Shown: in pieces, positions 1 to 8,358 of the stretch
How positions within the stretch are numbered: the stretch's first letter is position 1
How the letters are laid out: the number at the start of each line of letters is the position of its first letter
DNA from: Pseudomonadales bacterium
GTDB lineage: Bacteria; Pseudomonadota; Gammaproteobacteria; Pseudomonadales; Litorivicinaceae
Reading direction: 5' to 3'
DNA: 15,234 bases
Assembly (NCBI GenBank): GCA_012269655.1
Contig: JAAXJV010000102.1
Location: 1,050 to 16,283 of the forward strand
The notes under the pieces: model-generated
Told to the model about the DNA's origin: nothing
Database searches by the model: none
The model's input: only the letters and a program-made list of their open reading frames with translations
Program-made: the position numbers and the translations under genes

Positions 1-763
1 TAGCGCCGGTATCGGCCAAGCCACCTGCCAGGTTTTTTCCGAAAATGGCTGGGAAGTCATCACCACCAGCCGCAAAGGAGAAGGCCAAGGGGACTATCAC
101 TGGGTTGCACTGGATTTGAACGACTCAGCCAGTATTCAACGATGCGCCGAGCAAGTACTGGCCGAGGGCACACCGGATGTGGTGGTTCACAATGCAGGCT
201 ATGGCTTGATCTCGCCCATTGAGACGGCAAATTTGGATGCGGTAAAAGATCAATTCCAAGCCAATTTCTTTGGCACCTTGGATTTGGCCCAGCGGCTGCT
301 GCCCGCCATGCGAGAGCGGGGCGAGGGAGTTCAGGCAGCGGTGACCAGTATTGGCGGGCGCATGGCATTTCCATTTTTTGGTTATTACAACGCTAGCAAG
401 CATGCGCTGGAAGCGGCCTTTGAATCGTTGCACCACGAGCTTCGGCATTCGCCGCTCGAAATTAGGATCATCGAGCCGGGCTTTACCCAGACCCAGTTCG
501 CCACACACCGAATGGAAAAGCGCTATCGGGACGACCCCTATTACAAGCCTGGACTCGAGGGTCTTGCGAAACGGCTAGAAACCGGCAACACCGGAACCGA
601 TCCTCAAGTATTGGGCCAGCTCATTTTCAATGCTTGCACCCGAAAGTCTGGGTTGCGACATCACGCTGGCGCGTTGGCAGGTCCCTTGTTGTGGGCTCGG
701 CGATGGCTGCCCGAGAAATGGTTTTTGAATATCGTCGGAAAGGCTACGAACCCATCAAGTTAA
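1..763 (+). CDS. SDR family NAD(P)-dependent oxidoreductase (5' end missing)
   Basis: Classical short-chain dehydrogenase/reductase, a soluble Rossmann-fold enzyme that oxidises or reduces an alcohol/carbonyl substrate with NAD(P). The reading frame is open from base 2 and opens with S-A-G-I-G, the end of the TGxxxGIG cofactor loop, so only about ten N-terminal residues lie outside the window. Other family marks are the NAG motif (V-V-H-N-A-G-Y-G), a catalytic Ser codon at 347-349, and the YNASK catalytic motif with Tyr at 386-388 and Lys at 398-400, giving the canonical S-x12-Y-x3-K spacing. The PGF(T/V)-like stretch after the active site is also present. The stop is TAA at 761-763. An internal TTG at 116 could be mistaken for a start but would delete the cofactor loop. 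The substrate cannot be told from sequence. The last 20 bases overlap the end of the convergent SRPBCC gene. Confidence 0.93.
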   Translation, partial: SAGIGQATCQVFSENGWEVITTSRKGEGQGDYHWVALDLNDSASIQRCAEQVLAEGTPDVVVHNAGYGLISPIETANLDAVKDQFQANFFGTLDLAQRLLPAMRERGEGVQAAVTSIGGRMAFPFFGYYNASKHALEAAFESLHHELRHSPLEIRIIEPGFTQTQFATHRMEKRYRDDPYYKPGLEGLAKRLETGNTGTDPQVLGQLIFNACTRKSGLRHHAGALAGPLLWARRWLPEKWFLNIVGKATNPSS

Positions 764-1181
764 GGTTAGCGCGCATGGCGTTGACGGCCTTGCGCACCGT
801 AGGTGCAAACACCATGGCCAGTATAGGGTCCAGAAGTTTAAAAGGACCGTGGATACGAATATCCGCATCATAGGTCACGCGAGCGCCATTCGGGTGCTCT
901 TTCACAGTGACTCGATCGATCGCAGTCGAGCCTGCGTTCTCACCCACTAACTCGGCAAACTCACCCGGCACGTATTGGCGCACGTGGTACTGCATGGTCT
1001 GCTTGCGACCGGCAAACATCAGATCCACTTCATAACGGGCGCCCACCCCGAATTGTTGTTCAGAGTCAAAGCGCACATCGATGACTGAGCTGTCCCAGCT
1101 CGCCAAGTTAGAGAAATCGGCAATGTAGTCCAGCGCTTTTTCGGGTGCGGTGGTGACCTCAAAATCTTTTACAAATCGCAT
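744..1181 (-). CDS. SRPBCC family (START/polyketide cyclase-like) protein
   Basis: A 145-residue protein with the pattern of the SRPBCC helix-grip superfamily. An N-terminal beta strand (F-E-V-T-T-A-P-E-K-A) is followed by a short helix with the typical W-D-S-S segment, a run of antiparallel strands, and a long amphipathic C-terminal helix from about residue 115. Members bind hydrophobic ligands such as lipids or polyketides in a deep cavity; no ligand or catalytic residue can be assigned here. The ATG lies 8 bases after the patatin stop with no Shine-Dalgarno of its own, so translation is probably coupled to the upstream gene. The unit may therefore act on lipid or fatty-acid products, which is inference. 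The gene ends inside the convergent SDR gene (20-base overlap), so no terminator separates the two. Confidence 0.85.
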   Translation of the reverse strand: MRFVKDFEVTTAPEKALDYIADFSNLASWDSSVIDVRFDSEQQFGVGARYEVDLMFAGRKQTMQYHVRQYVPGEFAELVGENAGSTAIDRVTVKEHPNGARVTYDADIRIHGPFKLLDPILAMVFAPTVRKAVNAMRANLNLMGS

Positions 1182-1189
1182 CGTTGTTA

Positions 1190-3373
1190 TTATTCGCCCA
1201 GGGCTTTGCCCAGTGTCAGTGAAACGCTTCGACGACCGCCTTCCGCCGCGCCGAATGATAGATATAGCGGTCCTAGCTGACTTTCTAAACCCATAAAGAA
1301 TGAAACGCCGGTCAACAGATTGTCGAAGTTATCGTCCGCGTCATCCAAAAATACGTTACCTGCCTCAACCGAAAAGCCGCGATACAGTTGGCCCAAGCCC
1401 AGATTGGATTCGATCGGTTGATAGCCCACCAGTGAAAGCAAAGTCAGCTCGCTGCCGGCCAGTTCATTCGGCGAATAACCGGATAGACGACCAAAGCCGC
1501 CTAGAGTGAAAGCGCGCTCAGGCGGCGAGTCTTCGCTTAACACACGGCCAATTTCAAGCCGGCTAAGGAGCGTTCCGTGACGGCCACTGTAAGGTGCGAC
1601 CGCCACCAATGAACCCGTTTCGTAGTCTTGATCCGCACCGAGCTTTTGTTGCGAGCTCACATAACCCAGCTCAAGCATGGCCCCAGTGGACGGGAAGCCT
1701 AACGAATCCAGCGTATCGACCAACAACTCGGTCCTGACGCTGGCCTCCTGACCCGCGGGATCTAAAACCGGCGAGCCCAACTCTAAATCGGCATCGGGTT
1801 CAGCTCGATTCAAGCCGATCCGGAATTCACCCCAGGTCGATAACTGGCGACCCACATCAAAGCGAATCCCTGAATTCTCGACCAGATATTCAGCAACGAC
1901 TTTGGATTCCTCAAAGATTCGTAATTTACGCCGGCTGGCCTCCAGGCCTAGCTCAGCAAACCAGGGTGTGCCGTAACCAATTGGTTGATAAAACACAGTA
2001 GACAAAGACGGGGTCTGGCCCAATTCCAGCGTGGTGCGCAGTTCACCCCCGGTTGGGTTCTGCCCGGTCGCGGTGTAGCTGAGTCGGAACGAATAGGCCG
2101 AGTCCCCGCGGAAGTTATCTTCGATGCCGGCGCCAAAGTTCAAGTAGTTGGGGCCCCAATCTTTTTCTCGGGTCCGGATTTCGAGCGAGGCCGACTCCCC
2201 ACCGTTATCAACCACTTCGGCTTCGACTCGGTCAAAAATACCGTTGGCATAAATCCGGCGCAGATCGCGAGCCAAGACTTTTCCATCCAGCGGAATTCCA
2301 GCACCACTCTCGAGCTGATTGACAATGACTCGGCCGTTCATGCGACTGCCGTTGAACACCGTCAGGTTGTCGACCGTCAGTGGCTTCGCAAAATCATCTG
2401 CCCGTTTGCTTTGCCACAGCGCATACCCATTGGGTTCGGTCCGAGAGAAATCACCGGGTAGCAAGGCATTGGCCGATAGGTACCCCGCGTCGATCGCCTC
2501 GGGCACACGCTGGAGATCCAACGAACCAATGCCGTTTAATTCAGGCACCAACAGCAAATCGTTCGGACCGAGTCGCGCTAGGTTACGGTCGGCATTAGCC
2601 CGGGTCAGTAGGGTCGTAATTTGATCTACCACACTGACAAAGCTGTCCAGTTCGGCGGCCTTGTATTTTGGCATCGAGGCGTCAACCGCGATGACACGGG
2701 TAGCGCCCATGCTACGGGCCACATCCACCGGCAGATTGTTGGCAACGCCTCCGTCCACCAGCAATCGGCCGTTGATCTCGACCGGAGCAAAGACTACGGG
2801 CACGGCAAGTGAAGCCTGAATCGCTGTGGGTAGATGCCCCTCATCCAGGCGCACTGACTCGCCGGTTTCCAGGTCCGTCGCAACGGCCACAAAGGGAATC
2901 GAAAGCTGAGAAAAGTCTGGCTGATTCGCGACCGGCAACAGGGCTTCAGCCAATTGAACGGATAGCTCCTGCCCTTGGATCAAGCCGAGGGGTAATTTAA
3001 CGCCGTCAGGGCCGGCACCCATATCGAAGTTAAGCAGGTTGCCTGCGAAATTTTGCTTCTGGCGGACCGTCAATTGATCACGCTCAGGTCGGTCCTGCAG
3101 GTTTTTAGCCAGATCCAGATCGGCCATCACGGCCTCAATTCGGTCCAGATCCATGCCCGCTGCGTACAGCCCACCCACGAGGGCGCCAAAGCTCACGCCA
3201 ACAATAAAATCGGGTTTTATTTGTTGCTCTTCGAGGACACGAAGCACACCCAAATGCGCGCCACCTCGGGCTCCGCCACCGGACAGCACCAACGCAAGTT
3301 TATCCTCGGCCCAGGCGGAACTGGGTGACAAAACCAAGCTCATCAGGATGAATAATCGGGCGATCGTCCCCAT
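1190..3373 (-). CDS. Patatin-like phospholipase with POTRA and outer-membrane barrel (PlpD-type, type Vd autotransporter)
   Basis: A 727-residue secreted lipase built like PlpD of Pseudomonas aeruginosa and FplA of Fusobacterium. Residues 1-22 form a Sec signal peptide ending A-W-A. The patatin domain (about 25-300) shows the oxyanion loop GGGARG at 32-37, the nucleophile motif GVSFG with Ser61, and the catalytic DGG with Asp207, so the Ser-Asp dyad is intact. A single POTRA-like domain spans about 332-400, followed by a BamA/TamA-type beta-barrel from about 408 to the end with alternating aromatic strands. The family hydrolyses phospholipid acyl chains and displays or releases the lipase at the cell surface. 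The start has AAAGGA upstream with a 4-base spacer. The gene ends in tandem TAA stops. One oddity is that the last residues are L-G-E rather than the terminal aromatic usual for BAM substrates. It is first gene of a two-gene unit with the SRPBCC gene. Confidence 0.93.
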   Translation of the reverse strand: MGTIARLFILMSLVLSPSSAWAEDKLALVLSGGGARGGAHLGVLRVLEEQQIKPDFIVGVSFGALVGGLYAAGMDLDRIEAVMADLDLAKNLQDRPERDQLTVRQKQNFAGNLLNFDMGAGPDGVKLPLGLIQGQELSVQLAEALLPVANQPDFSQLSIPFVAVATDLETGESVRLDEGHLPTAIQASLAVPVVFAPVEINGRLLVDGGVANNLPVDVARSMGATRVIAVDASMPKYKAAELDSFVSVVDQITTLLTRANADRNLARLGPNDLLLVPELNGIGSLDLQRVPEAIDAGYLSANALLPGDFSRTEPNGYALWQSKRADDFAKPLTVDNLTVFNGSRMNGRVIVNQLESGAGIPLDGKVLARDLRRIYANGIFDRVEAEVVDNGGESASLEIRTREKDWGPNYLNFGAGIEDNFRGDSAYSFRLSYTATGQNPTGGELRTTLELGQTPSLSTVFYQPIGYGTPWFAELGLEASRRKLRIFEESKVVAEYLVENSGIRFDVGRQLSTWGEFRIGLNRAEPDADLELGSPVLDPAGQEASVRTELLVDTLDSLGFPSTGAMLELGYVSSQQKLGADQDYETGSLVAVAPYSGRHGTLLSRLEIGRVLSEDSPPERAFTLGGFGRLSGYSPNELAGSELTLLSLVGYQPIESNLGLGQLYRGFSVEAGNVFLDDADDNFDNLLTGVSFFMGLESQLGPLYLSFGAAEGGRRSVSLTLGKALGE

Positions 3374-3377
3374 GCTG

Positions 3378-3383
3378 TCCTTT
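3378..3383 (-). promoter_or_regulatory. Ribosome binding site of the patatin gene
   Basis: On the minus strand this reads AAAGGA, 4 bases before the ATG at 3373-3371. It supports that ATG as the start, which also places the signal peptide exactly at the N-terminus. Confidence 0.6.
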
Positions 3384-3437
3384 CTATGCGCGTTCTTTGG
3401 GCTGATAGAGTAGGCGAGAGGACTCAGATAACCAAGT

Positions 3438-4436
3438 ATGCAAAGCCCCCTAATTGAAACTCGACCCGAGGGTTTGTACTGCCCACCCGGGGATTTTTAC
3501 ATCGACCCGTGGCGCGGTGTTGAACGAGCCGTGATTACCCACGCCCATGGAGATCACGCACGTTGGGGTAGCCGCCAATATTTCTGCACCGCCTCAGGCG
3601 AAGCACTGATCCACATCCGCTTGGGCGAGGTGAACACTCAGACCTACGCCTATGGTGAAGTGTTTGAAATAAACGGGGTTCGAGTCTCATTTCACAGCGC
3701 CGGCCATATACTAGGCAGTGCTCAGGTCCGACTCGAGTATCAGGGCGATGTTTGGGTCTTTACTGGCGACTACAAACGCGCGCCGGATCCGAGCTGTGAG
3801 CCCTTTGAAGTGGTGCCTTGCAATACGCTGGTCACCGAAGCGACCTTTGCGCTGCCGGTTTACAACTGGCCCGCCGGGCAAACCGTTGCCGGCGACATTT
3901 ATCGTTGGTGGCAACACAATGCCGAGCTTGGACAAACCTCGGTTTTGCTGTGTTATTCGCTGGGCAAAACCCAGCGCATTCTGGCCGAGCTCGCAGCCTT
4001 TACTGATCACCCCGTTCACTTGCACGGCTCGTCGGTTAAATTGGTCGAAGCCTATCGCCAGGCCGGAATTCAGATGCTGCCGACCGAGGCGGTCAGCGCA
4101 CTGTCCAAAGACAACAAATTACCGCAGGGCCTGGTCTTGGCCCCGCCTTCGGTGGCCGAAAGCGCATGGCTTCGGCGATTCAAAAACCCAAGCGTGGCCT
4201 TTGCCAGCGGTTGGATGGCCGTGCGTGGCATCCGCAAACGCCGCAACTACTCACAGGGTTTTGTGATGTCCGACCATGCGGATTGGGACGAGCTGATTGC
4301 CACCATCCGCGACTGCGGCGCACAGCGCGTGCTGTGCACCCATGGGCGCAGCAACTTGCTGGTTCGCTATCTAAATGAAATTGGCATCCCCGCGGCCGAA
4401 CTGGCGACCGGTTTTAGCAGCGAGGGCGGTGAATGA
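3438..4436 (+). CDS. Ligase-associated DNA exonuclease (metallo-beta-lactamase/beta-CASP-like fold)
   Basis: A 332-residue nuclease of the ligase-associated exonuclease family, homologous in fold to SNM1/Artemis and mRNA 3'-end processing factors. Metal-binding motifs are visible in order: H-A-H-G-D-H at 35-40, His90 in S-A-G-H-I-L-G, Asp111 in F-T-G-D-Y-K, S-D-H-A-D at 278-282 and T-H-G at 301-303. In the characterised P. putida homologue the enzyme is a manganese-dependent nuclease encoded beside Lhr-Core, an ATP-dependent ligase and a phosphoesterase. The ATG at 3438 lacks a strong Shine-Dalgarno, but the N-terminal G-L-Y-C-x-x-G-D-F-Y-I-D-P-W block typical of the family starts just after it, so the start fits. 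It is transcribed divergently from the patatin gene across a 64-base gap, so its promoter should lie there, though I could not place one. Its TGA overlaps the ligase ATG by four bases. Confidence 0.93.
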   Translation: MQSPLIETRPEGLYCPPGDFYIDPWRGVERAVITHAHGDHARWGSRQYFCTASGEALIHIRLGEVNTQTYAYGEVFEINGVRVSFHSAGHILGSAQVRLEYQGDVWVFTGDYKRAPDPSCEPFEVVPCNTLVTEATFALPVYNWPAGQTVAGDIYRWWQHNAELGQTSVLLCYSLGKTQRILAELAAFTDHPVHLHGSSVKLVEAYRQAGIQMLPTEAVSALSKDNKLPQGLVLAPPSVAESAWLRRFKNPSVAFASGWMAVRGIRKRRNYSQGFVMSDHADWDELIATIRDCGAQRVLCTHGRSNLLVRYLNEIGIPAAELATGFSSEGGE

Positions 4437-5986
4437 ACGCCTTTGCTGAATTATTCGCCGAGTTGGAAAGCCAGAAAAACAAAGGGAAGATTGCGGCGCT
4501 GGTGCGCTTTTTTGAACAAGCCGAACCCGAGGATGCGGCCTGGGCGCTGCATCTGCTGAACGAAGGCAAATCACCGACACGGATATCTGGAGCTCGGATG
4601 CGTGAGGCCGTATCCGTCTCGACCGGCTTGCCGCTTTGGCTCATCGAAGAGTCTTACGCCATGGTCGGGGATTTGGCGGAAACCTGTGCGTTGTTATTGC
4701 GTTCGCAAGGCCAATCCGAACAACCCTTGCATCATTGGATTGCAGTCCTGGCCGAGCTCAAGGCGCTGCCGACGGATGAACAAACCGACAAGATCGTTGA
4801 GCTGTGGCGCTCGATTCCGCAATCGCAATTATTTGTCTTTAATAAACTGATGACTGGTGGCTTTAGAGTGGGCGTGGCCCGCGGGCTGCTGAGTCAAGCA
4901 CTCGCCCAAGTACTCGAGCGCCCCGCAGATGAGGTGCTTGGACACTTGATGGGCGAATGGGCGCCCTCAGAGGCGGCCTGGCAGGCCCTTAAATCCGGGG
5001 ACAGCGGCTATCAAGGCCAACCCTATCCGTTTTTTCTGGCGACCTCTTGGGACGGCAGTGATGAACCGGTCGATCATTTTCAAATCGAATACAAACTCGA
5101 CGGCATTCGCGCCCAACTGGTTAAACGAGGCGATACCCTAACGCTGTGGTCTCGAGGTGAGGAATGCATCGATGCTGCCTTTCCGGACATTTTGAGTAAG
5201 GCCCAGTCGATTGAGGTCGACTGTGTAATAGATGCCGAGTTAGTGGTCCTACAAGACGGACAGGTGGGCAGCTTTAATGCCTTGCAAAAACGACTGGGGC
5301 GTAAAAAGCCCAGCGCTAACATTCAAGCCGAATTGCCCGCGAGCCTCGTCGTTTACGACTTGTTAGAAGAAAACGGGCAGGATTTGCGATTGCAGCCGCT
5401 CGCGCAGCGAAGACGAAGACTGGAAAAACTCAGCCATCCTTTTTTGCTGTCCGCAGTCCTGAATGTTTCGGATTGGGATGAGGTCGAGGAGCTTCGACAA
5501 AATGCCCGAGCGCGCCGAGCTGAGGGCGTCATGATCAAACGCTTGGACAGCCCCTACCGCGTTGGCCGGAAAAAAGGCGATTGGTTTAAATTTAAACTCG
5601 ATCCCCTGTCGCTCGATGTGGTGCTGATGTACGGCCAGGCAGGACACGGCAACCGAGCCAACCTGTTTAGCGATTACACGCTAGGCGTTTGGCACGACGA
5701 TCAATTGGTGCCTGTGGCCAAGGCCTACAGCGGCCTGACTCGCAGCGAGATGGAAGCGGTCGACAAATGGATCAAGGCCAACACGCTAGAGAGATTTGGG
5801 CCAGTCCGTCAGGTGCCGCCCGAACTGGTGTTTGAGCTTGGGTTTGAGGGCATACAAGAAAGTACTCGGCATAAATCCGGCATCGCCATGCGTTTTCCCA
5901 GAATCCTACGCTGGCGTCAGGACAAACCAGCCCGCGAAGCCAATACACTGCAGGATGCGCAGGCCCTGTTACAGGAATACGGGTGA
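4433..5986 (+). CDS. ATP-dependent DNA ligase (Lhr/exonuclease-associated type)
   Basis: A 517-residue ATP-dependent ligase that seals DNA nicks through an enzyme-AMP intermediate. An N-terminal helical DNA-binding domain (about 1-200) precedes the adenylation domain with motif I E-Y-K-L-D-G-I-R, in which Lys221 is the AMP-accepting residue. Motif III-like D-A-E-L-V-V-L follows, then motif IIIa-like V-V-Y-D-L-L, motif IV E-G-V-M-I-K at 364-369 and motif V W-F-K-F-K at 384-388. An OB domain occupies about 395-517, ending with a P-R-I-L-R-W-R motif VI-like segment. All catalytic elements appear intact. Length fits bacterial three-domain ATP ligases rather than LigD. It begins on an ATGA overlap with the exonuclease gene and ends on a GTGA overlap with the helicase gene. 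It is presumably an accessory repair ligase; the main replicative NAD-dependent ligase would be elsewhere. Confidence 0.95.
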   Translation: MNAFAELFAELESQKNKGKIAALVRFFEQAEPEDAAWALHLLNEGKSPTRISGARMREAVSVSTGLPLWLIEESYAMVGDLAETCALLLRSQGQSEQPLHHWIAVLAELKALPTDEQTDKIVELWRSIPQSQLFVFNKLMTGGFRVGVARGLLSQALAQVLERPADEVLGHLMGEWAPSEAAWQALKSGDSGYQGQPYPFFLATSWDGSDEPVDHFQIEYKLDGIRAQLVKRGDTLTLWSRGEECIDAAFPDILSKAQSIEVDCVIDAELVVLQDGQVGSFNALQKRLGRKKPSANIQAELPASLVVYDLLEENGQDLRLQPLAQRRRRLEKLSHPFLLSAVLNVSDWDEVEELRQNARARRAEGVMIKRLDSPYRVGRKKGDWFKFKLDPLSLDVVLMYGQAGHGNRANLFSDYTLGVWHDDQLVPVAKAYSGLTRSEMEAVDKWIKANTLERFGPVRQVPPELVFELGFEGIQESTRHKSGIAMRFPRILRWRQDKPAREANTLQDAQALLQEYG

Positions 5987-8358
5987 GCGTGGGCCTCACG
6001 CAGATCAAGGATTGGTTCAAGCAACAAGGATGGCAGCCCCAGGCATTTCAGACTGAATCCTGGGGCGCGCGGCTGCGTGGCGAATCCGGTTTAGTGCAGG
6101 TGGCCACGGGCGCCGGTAAAACTTGGGCCGCCTACGGCGGTGCGCTGGCTGAATTGCTGGACCAACCGGGTGACGGATTGAGGATTCTGTATATCACTCC
6201 GCTACGGGCCATGAGTCGCGATTTACAGCACGCGCTAGTCAACCCGCTTACTGACATTGCACCGCATCTGCGTGTCGAATCCCGCACGGGTGACACGCCA
6301 TCGCATGTCAAACAGCGCCAGATGCGCAAACCACCGCATATTCTGATGACCACACCAGAATCGCTCGCGCTGATGCTGAGTTATGCCAACAGTGAGCGTG
6401 TTTTTGCTCGTCTAGACAGTGTGATTGTCGATGAATGGCATGAGCTGATGGGCTCCAAGCGCGGCACCCAAACCGAACTGTGTCTGGCCCGGCTCCGAAC
6501 CTTCAGACCTGGATTATGTACCTGGGGATTGAGCGCCACTCTAGGGCAACCTGAGCACGCCATGCGCCAGCTCTGCGGTGAAGAAGGGACTTTGATTCAG
6601 GCCGAGCTAAATCGGCCGATCGAGTTATCCATGCTGGCGCCGGATGATTGGCTGGAACTCCCCTGGGCGGGCCATTATGGGCTGAGTCAATTGCGTCAGG
6701 TGGCGCCCAAACTGTCTGCCGACACGCCGAGCCTTGTGTTCACCAACACCCGCGCGCAGGCCGAGACTTGGTTTGAAGCCCTGCGAACCATCCGATTTGA
6801 TTTGCAGGATCGAATTGCTTTGCATCACGGCTCACTGGATCGGGAAGAACGAGAAGCCATCGAAGCCGCGCTAAAAGCTGGCGAGCTGGCTTGTGTGGTT
6901 TGCACCTCGTCGCTGGACCTGGGGGTCGATTTCTCTCCACTGGAGCAGGTCTTTCAAATCGGCAGTGTCAAAGGTATTGCCCGACTGATCCAACGGGCAG
7001 GACGAGCAGCCCACCGCCCGGGCGCCAGCGCAAAACTGTACTGCGTCCCCACCCATGCGCTACAGGTATTCGAGATTCAAGCGGCCGCTCGCGCACTGGA
7101 GCTGAAAGATGTCGAGTCACCGCAAGCACCGGAAAAACCTCTGGATGTACTCGCCCAACATTTGGTGTCGCTGGCGTTGGCTGGCGGCTTTAAAAGGGAT
7201 GCGGCTTATCAGGAGGTCACCCGCTGTGCGGCCTATCAGCATTTAACCGAAGCCGAATTCGATTGGACATTGGATTTGTTAGCTCGAGGCGGCGAATGCC
7301 TGCAGGGCTACCCAGATTACCATCGACTGCAGGAAATCAACGGCGTCTGGCAGGTCAGTAATGCCCGAGTGGCTCGGCGCCACCGCATGACCTTGGGCAC
7401 CATTGTCTCGGCCGCGTCGGTCAGCGTCCGCTTTGTAAACGGACCTCGACTTGGTCACATCGAAGAATCCTTTGTCGCCAAATTAAAACCCGGTGATCGT
7501 TTTTTATTTGCCGGGCGCTGCTTAAGTTTTGTCCGTCTTAAAGACATGGTGTGCCAGGTCAAGAGCGCCCGCGGCCAGCGACCTCAGCTTCCCAGTTGGG
7601 GTGGCTATCGCCTGCCGATTAGCGAGCAACTGAGTACTCACTTACGCCACATTATCGGTCAGGCCGATGCCAATCATTCGGTGGCCAATGCCCAGCGGCA
7701 AACTTCGCACTTACCCACACCCGATCAAATGCTGATCGAAACCTATCAAGATCGCGAGGGACATCACTTATTTTGCTATCCCTTTGCCGGCCGGTTGGTT
7801 CACGAAGGGCTGGCTTCCTTGGTCGCATTTCATGCCGGCCAACACCAGCCAGACAGTTTTTCAACGGCCTGCAACGATTACGGATTCGAAGTATTGGCAC
7901 GCCAACCCACCGACTGGGCCGAGATTCTTAGGCTCGCGTTTGATCCCGAGGCCTTGGGGTCAAGCTTGCTGCAAGCGATGAATCTGGGCGAGCTGTCTCG
8001 ACGTGAGTTCCGCGAGGTCGCACGCATCGCAGGCCTCGTGTTTGAAGGCTACCCCGGTGCTCGAAAATCCAACCGCCAATTGCAAACCAGCAGCGGCCTT
8101 TTGTACGACGTCTTTATGCAATACGACCCCGATAACTTATTGATGCAACAGGCTCGCAATCAGGTACTCCAACGCCAGTTTGAGCGATCTCGATTAAACC
8201 GTACGCTAAAAGAGCTGCAACAAGTGAAATGGCATTGGCAGGGTTTGGATTCGGCCTCACCCTTTGCTCTGCCACTCATGTTGGAACGCGTCGCCGATCA
8301 GCTTAGCAGCGAAGACATTGAGGCCCGTGTTGCCAGGATGACCGCCCAATGGAACTGA
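5983..8358 (+). CDS. Ligase-associated Lhr-Core DExH-box DNA helicase
   Basis: A 791-residue superfamily 2 helicase of the Lhr-Core type, an ATP-driven 3'-to-5' translocase that unwinds DNA or RNA:DNA duplexes in characterised relatives. Motif I is A-T-G-A-G-K-T-W with Lys46. Motif II is the D-E-W-H variant at 150-153, characteristic of the ligase-associated branch. Motif III is S-A-T at 184-186 and motif VI is Q-R-A-G-R at 337-341 followed by A-A-H-R-P-G. Beyond the two RecA domains (to about residue 370) come the winged-helix and the Lhr-specific C-terminal domain; the extra long C-terminal extension of full-length Lhr is absent. The GTG start at 5983 has AGGA about 7 bases upstream and overlaps the ligase stop by four bases. 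A second in-frame GTG two codons on is a weaker alternative. The 3' end overlaps pdeM by ten bases. Confidence 0.94.
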   Translation: MSVGLTQIKDWFKQQGWQPQAFQTESWGARLRGESGLVQVATGAGKTWAAYGGALAELLDQPGDGLRILYITPLRAMSRDLQHALVNPLTDIAPHLRVESRTGDTPSHVKQRQMRKPPHILMTTPESLALMLSYANSERVFARLDSVIVDEWHELMGSKRGTQTELCLARLRTFRPGLCTWGLSATLGQPEHAMRQLCGEEGTLIQAELNRPIELSMLAPDDWLELPWAGHYGLSQLRQVAPKLSADTPSLVFTNTRAQAETWFEALRTIRFDLQDRIALHHGSLDREEREAIEAALKAGELACVVCTSSLDLGVDFSPLEQVFQIGSVKGIARLIQRAGRAAHRPGASAKLYCVPTHALQVFEIQAAARALELKDVESPQAPEKPLDVLAQHLVSLALAGGFKRDAAYQEVTRCAAYQHLTEAEFDWTLDLLARGGECLQGYPDYHRLQEINGVWQVSNARVARRHRMTLGTIVSAASVSVRFVNGPRLGHIEESFVAKLKPGDRFLFAGRCLSFVRLKDMVCQVKSARGQRPQLPSWGGYRLPISEQLSTHLRHIIGQADANHSVANAQRQTSHLPTPDQMLIETYQDREGHHLFCYPFAGRLVHEGLASLVAFHAGQHQPDSFSTACNDYGFEVLARQPTDWAEILRLAFDPEALGSSLLQAMNLGELSRREFREVARIAGLVFEGYPGARKSNRQLQTSSGLLYDVFMQYDPDNLLMQQARNQVLQRQFERSRLNRTLKELQQVKWHWQGLDSASPFALPLMLERVADQLSSEDIEARVARMTAQWN

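Noticed and set aside
1985..2461. Long + strand frame inside the patatin gene
   Set aside because: It is a shadow of the barrel-coding region; the antisense gene has clear motifs and this frame has none.
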